Positions 1-12,082 of a stretch of DNA of 27,582 nt are shown here, in pieces; within the stretch, counting starts at the first letter, position 1, and the number at the start of each line of letters is the position of its first letter. The DNA comes from Saccoglossus kowalevskii (taxonomy: Eukaryota > Hemichordata > Enteropneusta > Harrimaniidae), in contig NW_003155238.1 of the NCBI RefSeq assembly GCF_000003605.2, forward strand, positions 748,696-776,277. Direction: 5' to 3'. Made by a program: the position numbers and the translations under genes. A model generated the notes under the pieces. That model searched no databases. It had not been told where the DNA came from and worked only from the letters and a program-made list of their open reading frames with translations.

Positions 1-982
1 TCTCTGCATTCGTTAAGTCGGAGTGGATCTTTGAAATTCAAAAAATGAAATATAGATGGCACATCGTAAATGAAATGTGACGAGTGATTATTTTAACTGT
101 GTTACTAAAGAGATGAGTTGTACACATTTTGTAGGATATGTACAACAATAATTCTTTTTGGGAGACTTTTTGTAATTAGTTTAGTTCTTTTTGTGGTTCT
201 CGTTTTGTGATCACAAAGACTTTGTCCCATTCTGTTCTCCTGTATGATGGTTTTACAGTGGTGCGCGTTTCCAATCCAACGCACAAATAGACCTTGTATT
301 GAAGGGAGTGCAATATTTTTTATTTTACTTTGCGTGCCCCATACTTAATTGAACTGCCCAAAATGGTTCTTGTTTGTTTGGGATTAGTTTTAGGGGGAGA
401 CAGCTGCAAGCTATTCATTAGAATGGAGTTTGGCGCATTTACTGAGCAATTCAAACAAAAAAAAAACATACAAGAAGACCGTGGCTGGATTAGGTAGTTG
501 TTAGTGAAATGGAGTGGGTTAGATCAATTGTTGGAAATCAAAGAAATTACGCCTTTGTTGCTCACAGAAGAAATCAAACAAATTCCAAAATGAAATTAGC
601 AGTTCTTTTGAAATCTGATCAGAGAAACTGTTTGTTTCTGACAGATACGGTATTCAGGTGGGCTCTCTGTGCAGTAAGGACTATTTTTTTTACGCCCGAG
701 CGAAACACATTAAAATGAAATCCAGTCTGCTGTCTTTGTTTGTTTTTTATTTTCACTGCCCCAAAGTCAGTGTTGAGTTCACTGTCAATGTTTTTGTCAG
801 TGGACCATTAAAACTAGAAAGCGAAAAAAACAGACCAAGCATTTGATTAAAATGCTCTGTTGAGTGTCGTTTTCTTCACAGCATATCGTGAATTGCTTGA
901 AAATATATAAAAATATACCTTGTTGTTAGTGCCCTTCTTTGTCACCATTAATGCTCTTTCAAAGAGTTAGCCTAAATGAGTT

Positions 983-994
983 GGGGGGGGGGGG
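983..994. repeat. Homopolymer run of 12 G
   Basis: There are twelve consecutive G in a strongly AT-rich setting. It is one of four such G/C runs of 11-13 bases in the window. It is likely to be length-polymorphic, and a sequencing length error is possible. Confidence 0.95.
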
Positions 995-1181
995 AATAAA
1001 AACTGTATTTGTATCAGCGATTGAACTCGTAAATGTACATCAAAAATATAATTCATTTAACAAAAGAAATTGTTGCATTTCAGTTATAAAAATATACAAG
1101 TGTATTGCTCATGTTTTAAATTCAGTTAATAGGCTGAACTATACAGATTTTAACTGAGAGACTTGGATGGTAGGCTTTTGT

Positions 1182-1228
1182 ACCAATGTACATTTGATTT
1201 TCTTTTCTCTGTATAAATGTACATTGGT
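1182..1228. repeat. Perfect inverted repeat, 14-bp arms
   Basis: ACCAATGTACATTT at 1182-1195 is the exact reverse complement of AAATGTACATTGGT at 1215-1228, with a 19-base T-rich loop. It could form a hairpin or be the remnant of a small inverted-repeat element. No flanking target-site duplication is evident, so I do not call it a mobile element. Confidence 0.85.
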
Positions 1229-2606
1229 GAACATGGTTGTATATATCAATGCTTTTGTGTTCAGTTTCAATACCGAAGTGTTTTCTTCCGCGAACAGCGT
1301 GCTTTATATACTGGTTAAAAAAAAAAACGGTCGTCAACTGAATGAGAGTGCAGAATAGAGTACATCCCTGTTCACATAAAAGGAACAACACCACTGACTG
1401 ACTAGCGATTGCGACAATGAACAAAATCTGCTCACAAAAGATGTAATCTTTTGCGGACATGCAGTTAAAAAAGTTTTGAGATTTAAGATTGCCAAATAAA
1501 ATAAATTTCATTCATTCAAACTTTTATTTCAATTGAACTTAAAATTTAAAAAGTTGTTGAGAAAAGTTAAATCTTGAAAATGTTGAGATAAAAAAAAAAG
1601 GGAATGGAAATATATATTTTTTTCTTACGGAAATAGTTACCTGCTTTAACATCTGAATGCAGTCGAACACAAACCAGTATTGGAAAACAAAAATTTGTTC
1701 CTTGTACACATTTAGTGTTTAAAGTGTTTGTGGGGCATTACTGTATTTGCTTTAGGCTTTTCTTTCATTGTGCCAATCTAGACTTGTCGTCTACTACTGA
1801 GAAAATAAAAAAACATTCAGACACAGAAGGCATCGAACACTCTCCACCAATATCTGTTTATGGCACATAATCGTATTGGGAACAATTACGCTACTATGCT
1901 TATATAAGTCCCTGATATTCTAATGTACGCTGCTGAAGAGTATCCATTCATGGACATTAATAAAAAGAATACTTAATGGATTGGATTTTCTTTCTTGCAT
2001 TCTCTTTGGTATTTACACTATTACTCCGTCCATTTCTGCGAACATCTGCCAAATTCTGCGGAAGACCCATTTTAACAATGAGTGCCGACTAGGCTCATTA
2101 AGTCTGTATGTTCCCACATTTGTTGTTGTTACATTTCTTCATTAGATCGCTCCGCTAATTAAAGCGATTATTGAAGACGTCGATTTCTTTAGTTAGTTTT
2201 CCTCCTGTGCAGCAAATCTGGAATTAAAACTAGCACTCCCATTTTATATATGTAATTCGCTGTCTGGATATAAAAAATGTATGCAAAAAACGTTTGAAAC
2301 GCGCATCTCTGGAGTGCATTGTCCTGGTGTTTTGGGCAATCCGCATGATATGGTTCATATTTAATGTGTAACCTTAGATGACGAGTGGTTGGAGTATGAC
2401 AGGCAGGTGGTACCTGTTGTGTTCAGTGCTTATCCTTGCTCTCTTTATTTCCTAAGGGCCGTTATTAAGATCCTCGGCTCTTCTGATAAAGTTATTTTTT
2501 TGTGAAAGAGCTCTCGGGGGCAACATGTAGTTTAGGAAACGTGTTCTGCCTTTTTTGACTCTAATCCCTTTCTAATCCTAGTTGGAACATTGCAAAAGTT
2601 TTTTTT

Positions 2607-2624
2607 CTCTCTCTCTCTCTCTCT
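2607..2624. repeat. (CT)9 microsatellite
   Basis: Nine uninterrupted CT dinucleotides follow a T run, giving a continuous polypyrimidine tract from about 2599. Confidence 0.95.
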
Positions 2625-2710
2625 GCAAGTCAAAACAAAGACTGCTTGGCCCGCAGAAAATCGTATTTTGATGACGACTACAGCTGTTTATCTGTCTCGC
2701 TGAATAGAGA

Positions 2711-2734
2711 GATCATTTTTTTTTTCAGGTGAAT
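2711..2734 (+). promoter_or_regulatory. Candidate recursive-splice (ratchet) site
   Basis: A T-rich tract ends in CAG at 2726-2728 and is followed at once by GTGAAT. This places a plausible 3' splice site directly against a plausible 5' splice site. That is the arrangement of ratchet sites described in long animal introns, and the presumed host intron is at least 16 kb. GTGAAT is only a fair donor, so this is a motif match and not proof. Confidence 0.35.
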
Positions 2735-3763
2735 TGTTCAGAGCACCCCCATGGTTTAATGGCTTGCGAAGTGCACTGATTTTCGCTTTGTAAAATTAAA
2801 TTGTGTTTGTGATATGTATTGAAGTTGACAGGAAGCTTTGAAGTGCGCTTGTAACCCAACACGGAATCAGTTTCAAAGATGTACCGACAGTTCCTTCTTT
2901 TCCCCCAAAAATGTAACTTTTTTTTCAATATTATAACAGATAATATCAGTGCTAGTGAGATGTTTGCTGTACTAACTATTTCTACTTTTGGTGCACTGCG
3001 ACAAAACTTAATGTGTACTAATTATTTAATCGTCAGAGCACCAGTCAGGATATACATTGATTAAAACAATTTTATGCTCTGACCTAAATATCATTTCAAA
3101 GACACTTATTGTATTGCAACTTGTTGTATTATTAATGATTTTGTTATTGGTTCTACTATGCATGTTATATGGGATTATTTTTTTTTTTTACACTTATCCT
3201 GAAATAAAGTACTATTATTATGAATCAATAAAAAAATATTCAAAATACACTTATAAACTATGTAATCATAAATATGTGTGGTACCCTTTAATGTCTTGTT
3301 TTCTGATTTTAGTTATTTTCTTCAGACTCAGTTTTATTACATTAAAAGAAAAGCAGACTAATTAGTTAATGACAATTAGAATCAAATCTAGATCAGTCTA
3401 ATTAGCTAGGTAATATAAACACCCAGTCACTTGTTTTTTGTTGTTTCAACTCCCATGGTTATTATTCCAATTTTCAAAAAATAATATTTCATATTATTTC
3501 TGTATGAATCACACAAGTTATTACTAATTATGAGCATAATTGGGGCAGTGATTTTAGGGCTTTACTCAAATTACCAACCTACCCTAGCAATGGTCATTAA
3601 GATGGTCACCTAGAATAATAGGAAACTAATAACAGTTACACACAAATTGTATGATACATTTATATCTGCCAAAATAACCAAGAACACAAAACAATAATTT
3701 ATTCTGAATTAATATATTTGTTTTCTTCAAATAATGTTTTTCTTCAATTTGTTTTTGGTCATT

Positions 3764-4440
3764 GATCATGAATATTGACACGTAACCTCATATTACAAGT
3801 CACATAATTATTAACACATCACATGAATATTAACACCTTTCATGAATATTTACACATCTCTTGAATATTAATACAACTCATGAATATTAATCACATCTCA
3901 TGAATATTGACACACCCATGAACATTAACAGACATGTGAATATAATCATATTATCACATCTCATGAATATATCACATCTCATGAATATTAATCACATCTC
4001 ATGAATATATCACATCTCATGAATATTATCACATCTCATGAATATTATCACGTATCATGAATACATCACGTATCATGAATATTTATCACGTCTCATGAAT
4101 ATTTATCATGTCTCATGAATATTTATCACGTCTCATGAATACTTATCACGTCTCATGAACATTTTTCACATCTCATGAATATTTATCACGTCTCATGAAT
4201 ATTATCACGTCTCATGATTATTATCACGTCTCATGAATACATCACGTCTCATGAATATTATCACGTCTCATGAATATGTATCACGTCTCATGAATATGTA
4301 TCACGTCTCATGAATATGTATCATGTCTCATGAATATGTATCATGTCTCATGAATATGTATCACGTCTTATGAATATTTATCACGTCTCATGAATATTTA
4401 TCACGTCTCATGAAGTAACACATCTTGTGCATATTCATGT
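3764..4440. repeat. 18-20 bp minisatellite (TCACRTCTCATGAAT core)
   Basis: The best-ordered part, about 3952-4414, has roughly two dozen units. Each has a constant 15-base core TCACRTCTCATGAAT and a variable linker (ATA, ACA, ATTA, ATTTA or ATGTA), which makes units 18, 19 or 20 bp long. The left side (3764-3950) holds degenerate copies that keep CATGAATATT. The right end dissolves after 4414 into CACATCTTGTGCATATTCATG. Left-hand copies carry CACATC and most right-hand copies carry CACGTC or CATGTC. A run of five ATGTA-linker units (about 4259-4370) points to recent local expansion. Each unit contains the palindrome TCATGA. There are no spacers, so this is not a CRISPR array. Confidence 0.95.
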
Positions 4441-6041
4441 TGGGCTGTCTATGTCCATAAAAGTTGGAATCTACATACGTGTACTTAACTTGTATCTTCT
4501 ACAGTAGGCTGGCTTGAAAGCATATATACTTTAGATTAAATACACTTGGGTTGTTAATGTCCAATAGAGTCTAAAGACAATTACATTTTACAAAACATAA
4601 TATACTTTTAAATTGAGCGTATTTTATTGAACTGAATAGAGGTATTTGCGGCTTTGCAATAACTATTAAATGTCATTCCTTTTATATTTATGCATGTATT
4701 GTGAAATACGAGCACTGTTACAAATGTATTCTTCATCTCATGACAAGCATGACGTACGCTTCTTCAGATGTGACGCTTTGATCGTCAAGTGTCAATTGTA
4801 AGATGTATAATACATTATAAAACTATTCTAATTAAAGGCTGGTATTCAGCAATGTCTTCTCATCCGCATCTGTCAAATTGTATGAAAAACCGAATTCCTT
4901 GGAGGCTGGGTTGATTTAATGTGTATGGTGATATGGGGTGAGGGTTGTGTAACAAAAGCGTTTTCAGAATTATTACTCATGTGTCTCTTTTATAGATTCG
5001 TAGATACATATTTCCTCTTAACGCAACGAAAAAGGTACACGATTGGAAGACGTCGTTTACCTCCATTCCAAATAACTACTCGGAGACACCGATTACATTC
5101 CTTCCCAAGTAACTATACTACAGGACCTTGGTACTTCTATGTGAAGTTACACATTCATGATATAAGTGTGCATGATGTATATGTGGTTGACGTAAATATT
5201 AAAATAAAATATAAAAAAAAAAAGTGTGCAGATTCAGGGTTAGTTGATGAATATGCATGTACCGTATTTGTATAGAAAGTCATGTGACCCAAAAATTGCA
5301 TTCGTTGTTTACTAAATCATTAAGATATTACTTAGTTTGATCGTATTTACATATACATCGGTGCTACTAATAGAGCAACTATGGTTTGTAAATATAGCTT
5401 GGTCTGTTTAGTGCTGATTAATTTTATTTTGCGATAGACTTTTCTTTTTCTGGGAAAATTCAGGAAATTTAGTCACTGTAACTATTGTTACAGTACATTT
5501 TGTAGTCCTTAAATGATCTAATCGTGAATATTTCCTGCAGCAATAATTGAACTGTATACAGGACGCCTGTCCTATCCCTCGGTAGGTAAGGAGATGGATG
5601 GAAGGTGAATGAATAGTGCTGCAGCTTCCCAGAACCTGTAGGTTGCAATTGACACTCGTAATGCAACTTGTAAATCGACAAAAGGGAAATACACTATGCA
5701 CAATAGCATTCATTTCACTTGAGTGTCAACCTCTCGATCGATGTGTTTTGTTCCGTTTAAGCTTTTGTGATATATGATGTCATGTCTTTGTAAGCGTACC
5801 CACTGTCGTACTGCGAGAGCGGTGTGATGATAGGTGCTAGCACTTAAGCATTTTTTTTTTATGTTTGATTAAAAGTATTTAATAATTAGGTGGATCCATC
5901 TGACTCCTTTTGTCAAAAAATATTCAAAGACGAACATGAGATGAATGTACGTTTGCTATTTGAGTCAACCTAGGAAACACAAGATATTAGTATTTGTGTT
6001 AAGAAAATATTGGCTTTTCATGAAATGTACTCTTTGGTATT

Positions 6042-6057
6042 ATTTGCATATTAATTA
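6042..6057 (+). promoter_or_regulatory. POU octamer next to a homeodomain-type site
   Basis: ATTTGCAT, a perfect octamer motif, is followed directly by ATTAATTA, which contains TAAT homeodomain cores. In such AT-rich DNA the second half is expected often by chance. Only the combination is noted. Confidence 0.3.
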
Positions 6058-7963
6058 TTGAAACAACGCAAATTAAAATAAGCATGACTTGTTTTTGAAA
6101 AGAACATCTATCAGATAATGTACATCTCTCCTGTATATTAAAAATATTGATAGAACTTTGTGATGTGATCTATTAATGAAACATAAAAAATGAGAAAAAA
6201 ACAGAAATACAATTTTTTTTGTGTGCAATGTATTGTAGACATATTTCTTTTTTTTAACAATTTCTGTTCATTTTTTTGCTGCGGAAAATGTGGACGATTT
6301 GATGATTTGAGTTTGAAGGGATGAAATTTTGTGAAAGTCGCTGCAATTTCTCATCTTAAACCCCTTGAATGTCTTAATCAATGTTTGTTGCCTAGTCAAA
6401 AATTGAAGCCTCATCTTCTCTAATTAGACTTGTAGAAACTGGAAAATTATGTTTATATTTGATCCAAAATTCTAATTGTGTTTAAAGATTTCCCTACTGG
6501 TGCATTTCCTGATGTGAAAAGTATTTCTAGGTGTGTCACTTCGTTTTGACGTTATAATGATAATTTCTTCTATTGTTAGTATTCTGCTGCTTTCTCAACT
6601 ATAAGATGTCACTGTCATGTTTTATTCAAGCAGTGCACATGATCCCAAATAAATGAATAAACACGCCAATCAATCATCTGCGTTGAGAAATGAATTCACT
6701 TTATTAATAATATATAAAGTAATAAATAAATGAATAGACATATTGATTCCAATACGCTTTGGTATATTTTTTCGTGTTTTTTTTTGTTTTTATAAATGCA
6801 CCGAAAGCATTAAGATAAAAAAATATATTTGATGAAAATGATGTGAAAAGTTCAACCGTGAATTACTCAGCAGCAACAGCAGCAGGGAGAGTTCACTGTC
6901 AAAAATACGACGTTTACGTCAGTTGATGAGACCAGTTTAATAAGCCCTGGGAAATCAATTTCAAGTGCTGTTTCATTCTGCATTGAAATGTACATAATTC
7001 GAGGCAGTTGTAAAAATTGTATTTTACAATTGTGCCGTGAACTTTATCAATTCAAAACTAAATTAACCCCTGTAATTTTCTAGATTTGCAATTTATGTGA
7101 CATGACATTTTTATGGCAATTTGCTTTTTTTTTTCTTTATTCTTTTCTTCTTTTTTCATTAGTGAATGTGCATGAGTACTATTTTGTTCATTAAAGAGAG
7201 ACCCACAGGGAATGGTCACATACTGAAAGAAGTAATTTCACTAGAGGTCAAGTTTTATGATGTTTCATCTGAAACGGCATAAGAACAATTGTGAATTGGC
7301 TCAGTACTTTTACACTGACAATTCAGCTTCGATAGTTACAGTAAAAAGAATTTACAAGCGGGCGTTTTTTTTAGTAGAGCATGTGTTTATGGAATTTCAA
7401 ACCTAGCGTCAAAGCGAGAACAATACATCGAGATGTTTCTCTCCTGGTTTTATAATAAATGCCCTTGAAATTGACAGAGTTTGTAATGGGTGATCACTTT
7501 CTATTCAAATGTCACATTTTGTCACTTCTCATTTCTATTCCAAACAAAAGATTCCTCATCAATTTCTGTTAAAGATCTGTGAATTTCAGAACACATGCAG
7601 AGAAACGGACAAGCAGACTTCATCATCATTTTCTCGTTGGAAGAATACTCTTCAAATGTTCCTAATAATCGGTGATGAGAATTTAATTCAATGCCGCCAC
7701 AAATTGGATGGTTTATTACATTCACAAAAATTGAAATTTATTCTTAATTGAATGAAATCTGAAACATTATTCTGTGAAAAGGTTTAGTGTTATTAATCAC
7801 TGTACTTTTTTCTGATTGTTAATAATATTAATATTGTCTGACAATTTTTTTTATAAAAAAATGTTGATGCACACTGATGAATGATACTTTTATGAATATA
7901 TCCAACAAAACTCTAAATTGCCAACTTAGAAAACTTGTTATTGATATTATTGTGATTCTGTTT

Positions 7964-7980
7964 AAAAAAAAAAAAAAAAA
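7964..7980. repeat. Poly(A) run of 17
   Basis: Seventeen A follow a GTTT. There is no upstream retrogene or SINE body with recognisable A/B boxes, so it is recorded only as a homopolymer. Confidence 0.9.
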
Positions 7981-9346
7981 CATTCTTCATCATGCAAAAA
8001 AACCCATTTTTTTCTATCATTGGTCATAGTTGATTTAAGATGCTTTGTCAGGTTCTTAATTATATCAAATGTTTTGGAAATAAAAGGTCAAGTACAGGTG
8101 CACACCTGCCGGAAGGCAATCTTAAGCAAACCATTCTGAAGAAAGAAATTGTAAGATTTCCCAATCTCTGCTCTCCATCGATATTAGTGGGGAAAAAAAA
8201 GTACAATGGCTTATTTATATATTTCAAACTTCAACTTCTACTCTCCCAATTGATTGCAAGAGAGTATCAGAGATTTATTGGTTAAGGTCAACCTGTCAGG
8301 CTGCCGAAATGAATTAGGATGAGAACTCAATGTCAATTTCTTTTTAGTGAAATTAATCTAGTGAAATAAACAGCAGACTTAACTATACCTTAAGCTTAAT
8401 GGTATAATTACCCACATTCTTTTCGTACCCTAATCTTGATCTTCTACCCACAATCCTAAAAGGTACTTGCATTCCCATTAAAAGAGTGGAGAAAAAAAGG
8501 GAGGGGTGCTTCAACATTTGCCTTCAGTTCAGGAGGTAATCTTTGCCTTTAAACAACCAAATTGTAATGTACAATACTTCGTGAAATTTTTTTAAATCAT
8601 GGGAAAATGTCATATTGAAATTGTAGGATAAAATAATTGAAATAATTGTTCATTTTTGGCAGAATAGGAAATAATTATTACAATACTTAATTATATGTGA
8701 TGAATATTACTATTCCAATTATAGTTAAATTACGAAGAAAACAATTTATGTTTGTAAATATGTTTTTATGAACAGCTTTATTTTATATGTAAAAATACTA
8801 ATTTATCCACAAGGTCAGTCAATAGAATGCTTAAATTCGTGAGAAAAATACTCAAAACTATAAAATAATTAGAACACTGTGATCTGTCAAGTTGATAAAT
8901 GGATTGATGTTGATATCTTAAGGACATTGACATGAACAGAAATGTGTGATCTTATCATTTATCAAACAACCCTTTAAGAGTTTCAACAACAACTAAAAAG
9001 CAGTCAAGTTCAAATCCAGCCTATTCCTGGATTCAGTTTCAAAGTAAATTGTATAAAGATTGACAAACTCGGAGCGATACTTCGAAGTGGCAGTTGGGAT
9101 GAATGTCATGATTTGACGTTTGAAATGAACTACAATTAACAAGATGGAGGAGATACATTGCTGTATTTAAAATTAACCTTGAAAATCTGTAATGATAACT
9201 TTTTCTTGGTTACTATAAACTCCTTAGCTAGCATGTTATTTTAGCTAATTTAGCTAATCAGTAATTTGCCTAATTTAAGATGTAGCTATTTAGAAAAAAA
9301 AAGGATATTCTGACATTGTTGGGCACTTTAGCTAAATTGAGGTTTT

Positions 9347-9364
9347 ATTAATTAATTAATTAAT
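9347..9364. repeat. (ATTA)n tetranucleotide repeat
   Basis: About four and a half ATTA units form a self-complementary AT tract. Confidence 0.9.
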
Positions 9365-9714
9365 TCATACATTCAATGAAATTCTCTAAAAATGCAGCTA
9401 AACTCAAAGTGTAATCTTATTTTTCAAATAATATAATTGACTATGTACCGATAGTTTTAAATATTTTCACTAAACATACCTTAACTGACTGATGAATTTT
9501 CTTGGTACAAAATGTATTTGTACAAAAGATGTCACATTAATTAATATATACCAGTTTTCTCTCCTGTGAAAAATACGTGAAATCTACAAAAACTAGGAGG
9601 AGGTGTTTTCAATTACTTTTTAGCAGTACTCAATATAAGGCAGTGTTTGAATGACATTGAATTCTTGTAAGTATATAATTGATGGGTTGTGTTTGTCGCT
9701 TTCTTTTGAGAAAT

Positions 9715-9769
9715 ACTTCTGATATGTCAACATAGCCAAGTATAGCAATGAACTTGATATATCAGAAGT
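9715..9769. repeat. Inverted repeat, 16-bp arms with one mismatch
   Basis: ACTTCTGATATGTCAA at 9715-9730 pairs with TTGATATATCAGAAGT at 9754-9769 around a 23-base loop. The single mismatch would be a G-U wobble in RNA. The arms are too short for a normal microRNA precursor. Confidence 0.85.
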
Positions 9770-9827
9770 GATGGATTGTACTATTCAGTGGGTAGGAGGG
9801 AGTTCTTGCAGGTTTATGAATTGTGAT

Positions 9828-9935
9828 GGTTATTCCATTATTGGAATAGGGCTGTATCAGTACTGCAATTATATCTTCTGGACTATTCCATTCTCTGAGT
9901 AGGGTTGTGTTAATATTGCCAGTATACCTACAAAC
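9828..9935. repeat. Degenerate tandem duplication, about 53-bp unit
   Basis: Two adjacent segments share TATTCCATT at the start, then AGTAGGG/AATAGGG, and end in similar ATTGCCAGTAT/ACTGCAATTAT stretches. They are offset by about 53 bp. An even weaker third copy may begin near 9780 with ACTATTCAGTGGGTAGG. It looks like an aged minisatellite or ancient duplication. Confidence 0.55.
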
Positions 9936-11051
9936 TACAGAAGAGGAGTACTCGTAGAAGTAGATGTTAGCCAACTCCTAAACATCTGCATTTATTCCCG
10001 TTGTGGTGAACTATATGCATGTTTTGTCATTTTTTGGTAAATTTTAGACTAGGCCTAGAATATTATATTTTTTGTATTTTTTTTTTGGTGGAGAAAGTCA
10101 ACAGATACCCACGGAGGGGTTGTTATAAACTTGTTTTGACCAAAATTACTCCATAAATGTGAAAAAAAATGCTTTCCAATAAATTTTGGTGTGAGCATTT
10201 TAACAGCTAGGGCTGATTGGGTGATTTTTCTTATCTTTTACGCGTGGTGACCAACAACGCTGCTTATGTTGCATATAAAAAAACGTTTGCAATTGACAGG
10301 GCATGTGATTTTCTTTGTTTGATTTCATCGCTTCTATACAATCCATTTCACCTCAAAATTTATTCTCCATTAGTGCCAGTCTACTTGACAAAAAAAAAAA
10401 AAAAAGAAGCAGAAAATGTTATTTTGAAGTATACTGAACGTGAAGTGTATTGACGCTATTTTCTATGTTTATGTTTGAAGTGCATACAATGAAATTGATT
10501 AATCACTTGGATGCCAGCGTTCAATATAACTGTCATAGCTAGGTTGAAGTGTACAACCTTGTCATTATTTTATCTGTAGCGTCCGTATTGAAGATCTGTC
10601 AGTTTACTCTTGGCGTTTGTTTCTGTTTTTGATTACAATCGATTCAAAGAAATAAAAATATTGATACCGCATATATTCTAAGTTGGGCATTATGCAGTTC
10701 TAAAATAGACATCTCAAACAGTTGGCATTTTACAGAAAAAAAAATATCCGACGGGTATTTGCACATAATAAAAGTGAAATGTTAGTGGTGTTAAGCTGCA
10801 TTGATACAAGATGGATTGGTTTTATTTAGGGTGTCGGAAACTATTATTATTCAGTTGTGACTAATTATATAAAAATAATTATATAAAAATTATAATAACT
10901 TAAAGAATTTTTTGTTATGTAATGACATACTAAATTATGTATTTCTGTGAAATTAGTTTTTTTTAAAAAACAAAAACATTCTTGTAACATTCTGCAATGG
11001 TCACTTTACAGCGGTTCACTATTTGACGTTTACACGATGGTAGAAATATTG

Positions 11052-11062
11052 CCCCCCCCCCC
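11052..11062. repeat. Homopolymer run of 11 C
   Basis: Eleven C lie in AT-rich surroundings. Confidence 0.95.
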
Positions 11063-12070
11063 ATCATTTGCTTTATTCCAGGCACCACTGTTTGCTTCAT
11101 ATCCAGAGAGCATAAAATTGCATAGATGGGGATGGAGTTTTTTTCATTTGTGGGACATTTAAACATTATTTTATTCATGCAACAGAATTTGCATTTCCAA
11201 CAATTCTGAAAAAAACACCTACATTTTTGTTATTGGGTGACCTTGACATTCATATAATTAATAAACTTTATATGACAAGGCAATGAACAAATTAGAAAAA
11301 ATGTATGAATACAGATTCCTGTATCCATCATTAAAAATAAAATTGAATGAATTAAATTTAATCGTTCTTAGGAAATTGAGTAAATAATGAATATTCATGC
11401 CAGTAATATTTCTTTTCATTGTCACGTCAAAAGAATAAATAAAATCGATCAATAAAGATTAGAGCCGGACCTAATAAAGATATTCATCAAAACCTTTTCT
11501 CGTTTTTATTTCCAATATTCCGTTTCCAATTACTTGAAATTTACAACCGAATTATGGCTATAATACAATCATCGTGGGCATGGAAATTAGAAAAATAAAT
11601 TTTATTATGATTAAAATTTTTCTAATTAAGAATGATATCCAGGTGTACTGACACCGCTGAATCAATACGCACAGGACACAAAACGTAATTGTCATACGAA
11701 CAACAAACATGAAAAGTAATGTACTTATTAATGTAAATTTCATTTCTTTGCAATGTACATATTTGCAGTAAAGGTTGAAATATACATTGTTTACCCTTAG
11801 TGCTTATCAATATGCCCGCTATTCACTGCTGCGTGCAGGGCTAAATATTGACGGGCAGGATACCCCCCCTCCAAAGATGAGCCACTGTTTGAACAATACA
11901 AGTGTCAGTTTCACCCCTTCCCTTCATGAAGTCAAAATATAGATACATAGTTGCTGGTTGTACTTTGTGGTATTTACGTAGTGACAACCGTATATTCTAT
12001 TTATTGTGATATAAATATGTCTATGACGTTTGTACAGTTTGCACAAAATTGTATGATGATGTTAAAGAAA

Positions 12071-12082
12071 CGTTACGTAACG
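12071..12082. promoter_or_regulatory. Perfect 12-bp palindrome with TTACGTAA core
   Basis: CGTTACGTAACG is its own reverse complement. Its centre TTACGTAA is the consensus for PAR-bZIP/E4BP4-type bZIP dimers. Related TACGTA motifs occur at about 11974 (TTTACGTAGT) and 13384 (CTACGTAAAT). Binding is inference from the motif only. Confidence 0.35.

Larger units (their letters stand above)
1..3763 (+). other. Non-coding AT-rich sequence, probably part of the long 5' intron of dac
   Basis: No exon is recognisable here. All open frames are short, AT-biased and without family resemblance, including a 129-residue one on the minus strand at 1122-1511 and a Leu/Ile/Tyr-rich one at 3057-3365. The stretch holds a 12-G run, a 14-bp inverted repeat near 1182-1228, a CT microsatellite at 2607-2624 and a polypyrimidine-CAG/GTGAAT junction at 2728/2729. 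A more complex, less A/T-monotonous block lies at about 1830-2260 and could be regulatory. Assignment to the dac intron is inference: exon A enters with a split codon, so an earlier coding exon must exist, and none was found between here and exon A. Confidence 0.6.

Noticed and set aside
1122-1511. 129-residue open frame on the minus strand
   Set aside because: No recognisable domain. It spans an inverted repeat and A-runs and looks like chance.
3057-3365. 102-residue open frame with two hydrophobic stretches
   Set aside because: Composition is Leu/Ile/Tyr/Lys as expected from AT-rich DNA with poly-T. There is no family resemblance, splice context or conservation evidence.
3764-4440. Possible CRISPR array
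   Set aside because: Units are directly adjacent with linkers of only 3-5 bases and no unique spacers, and the host is an animal genome.
4919-5275. 118-residue open frame
   Set aside because: No family resemblance, low-complexity Lys run, and no splice-site support.
7950-7980. Retrogene or SINE tail suggested by the 17-A run
   Set aside because: No open frame, internal promoter or target-site duplication near it.
9005-9018. AGTTCAAATCC, a B-box-like tRNA/SINE motif
   Set aside because: No A box at the right distance, no cloverleaf and no poly(A)-tailed body.
9715-9769. Possible mir-190-like hairpin (GATATGT...GATATAT)
   Set aside because: Only 16 paired bases. The arm does not match the mir-190 sequence as I know it, and the loop is too large for the stem.
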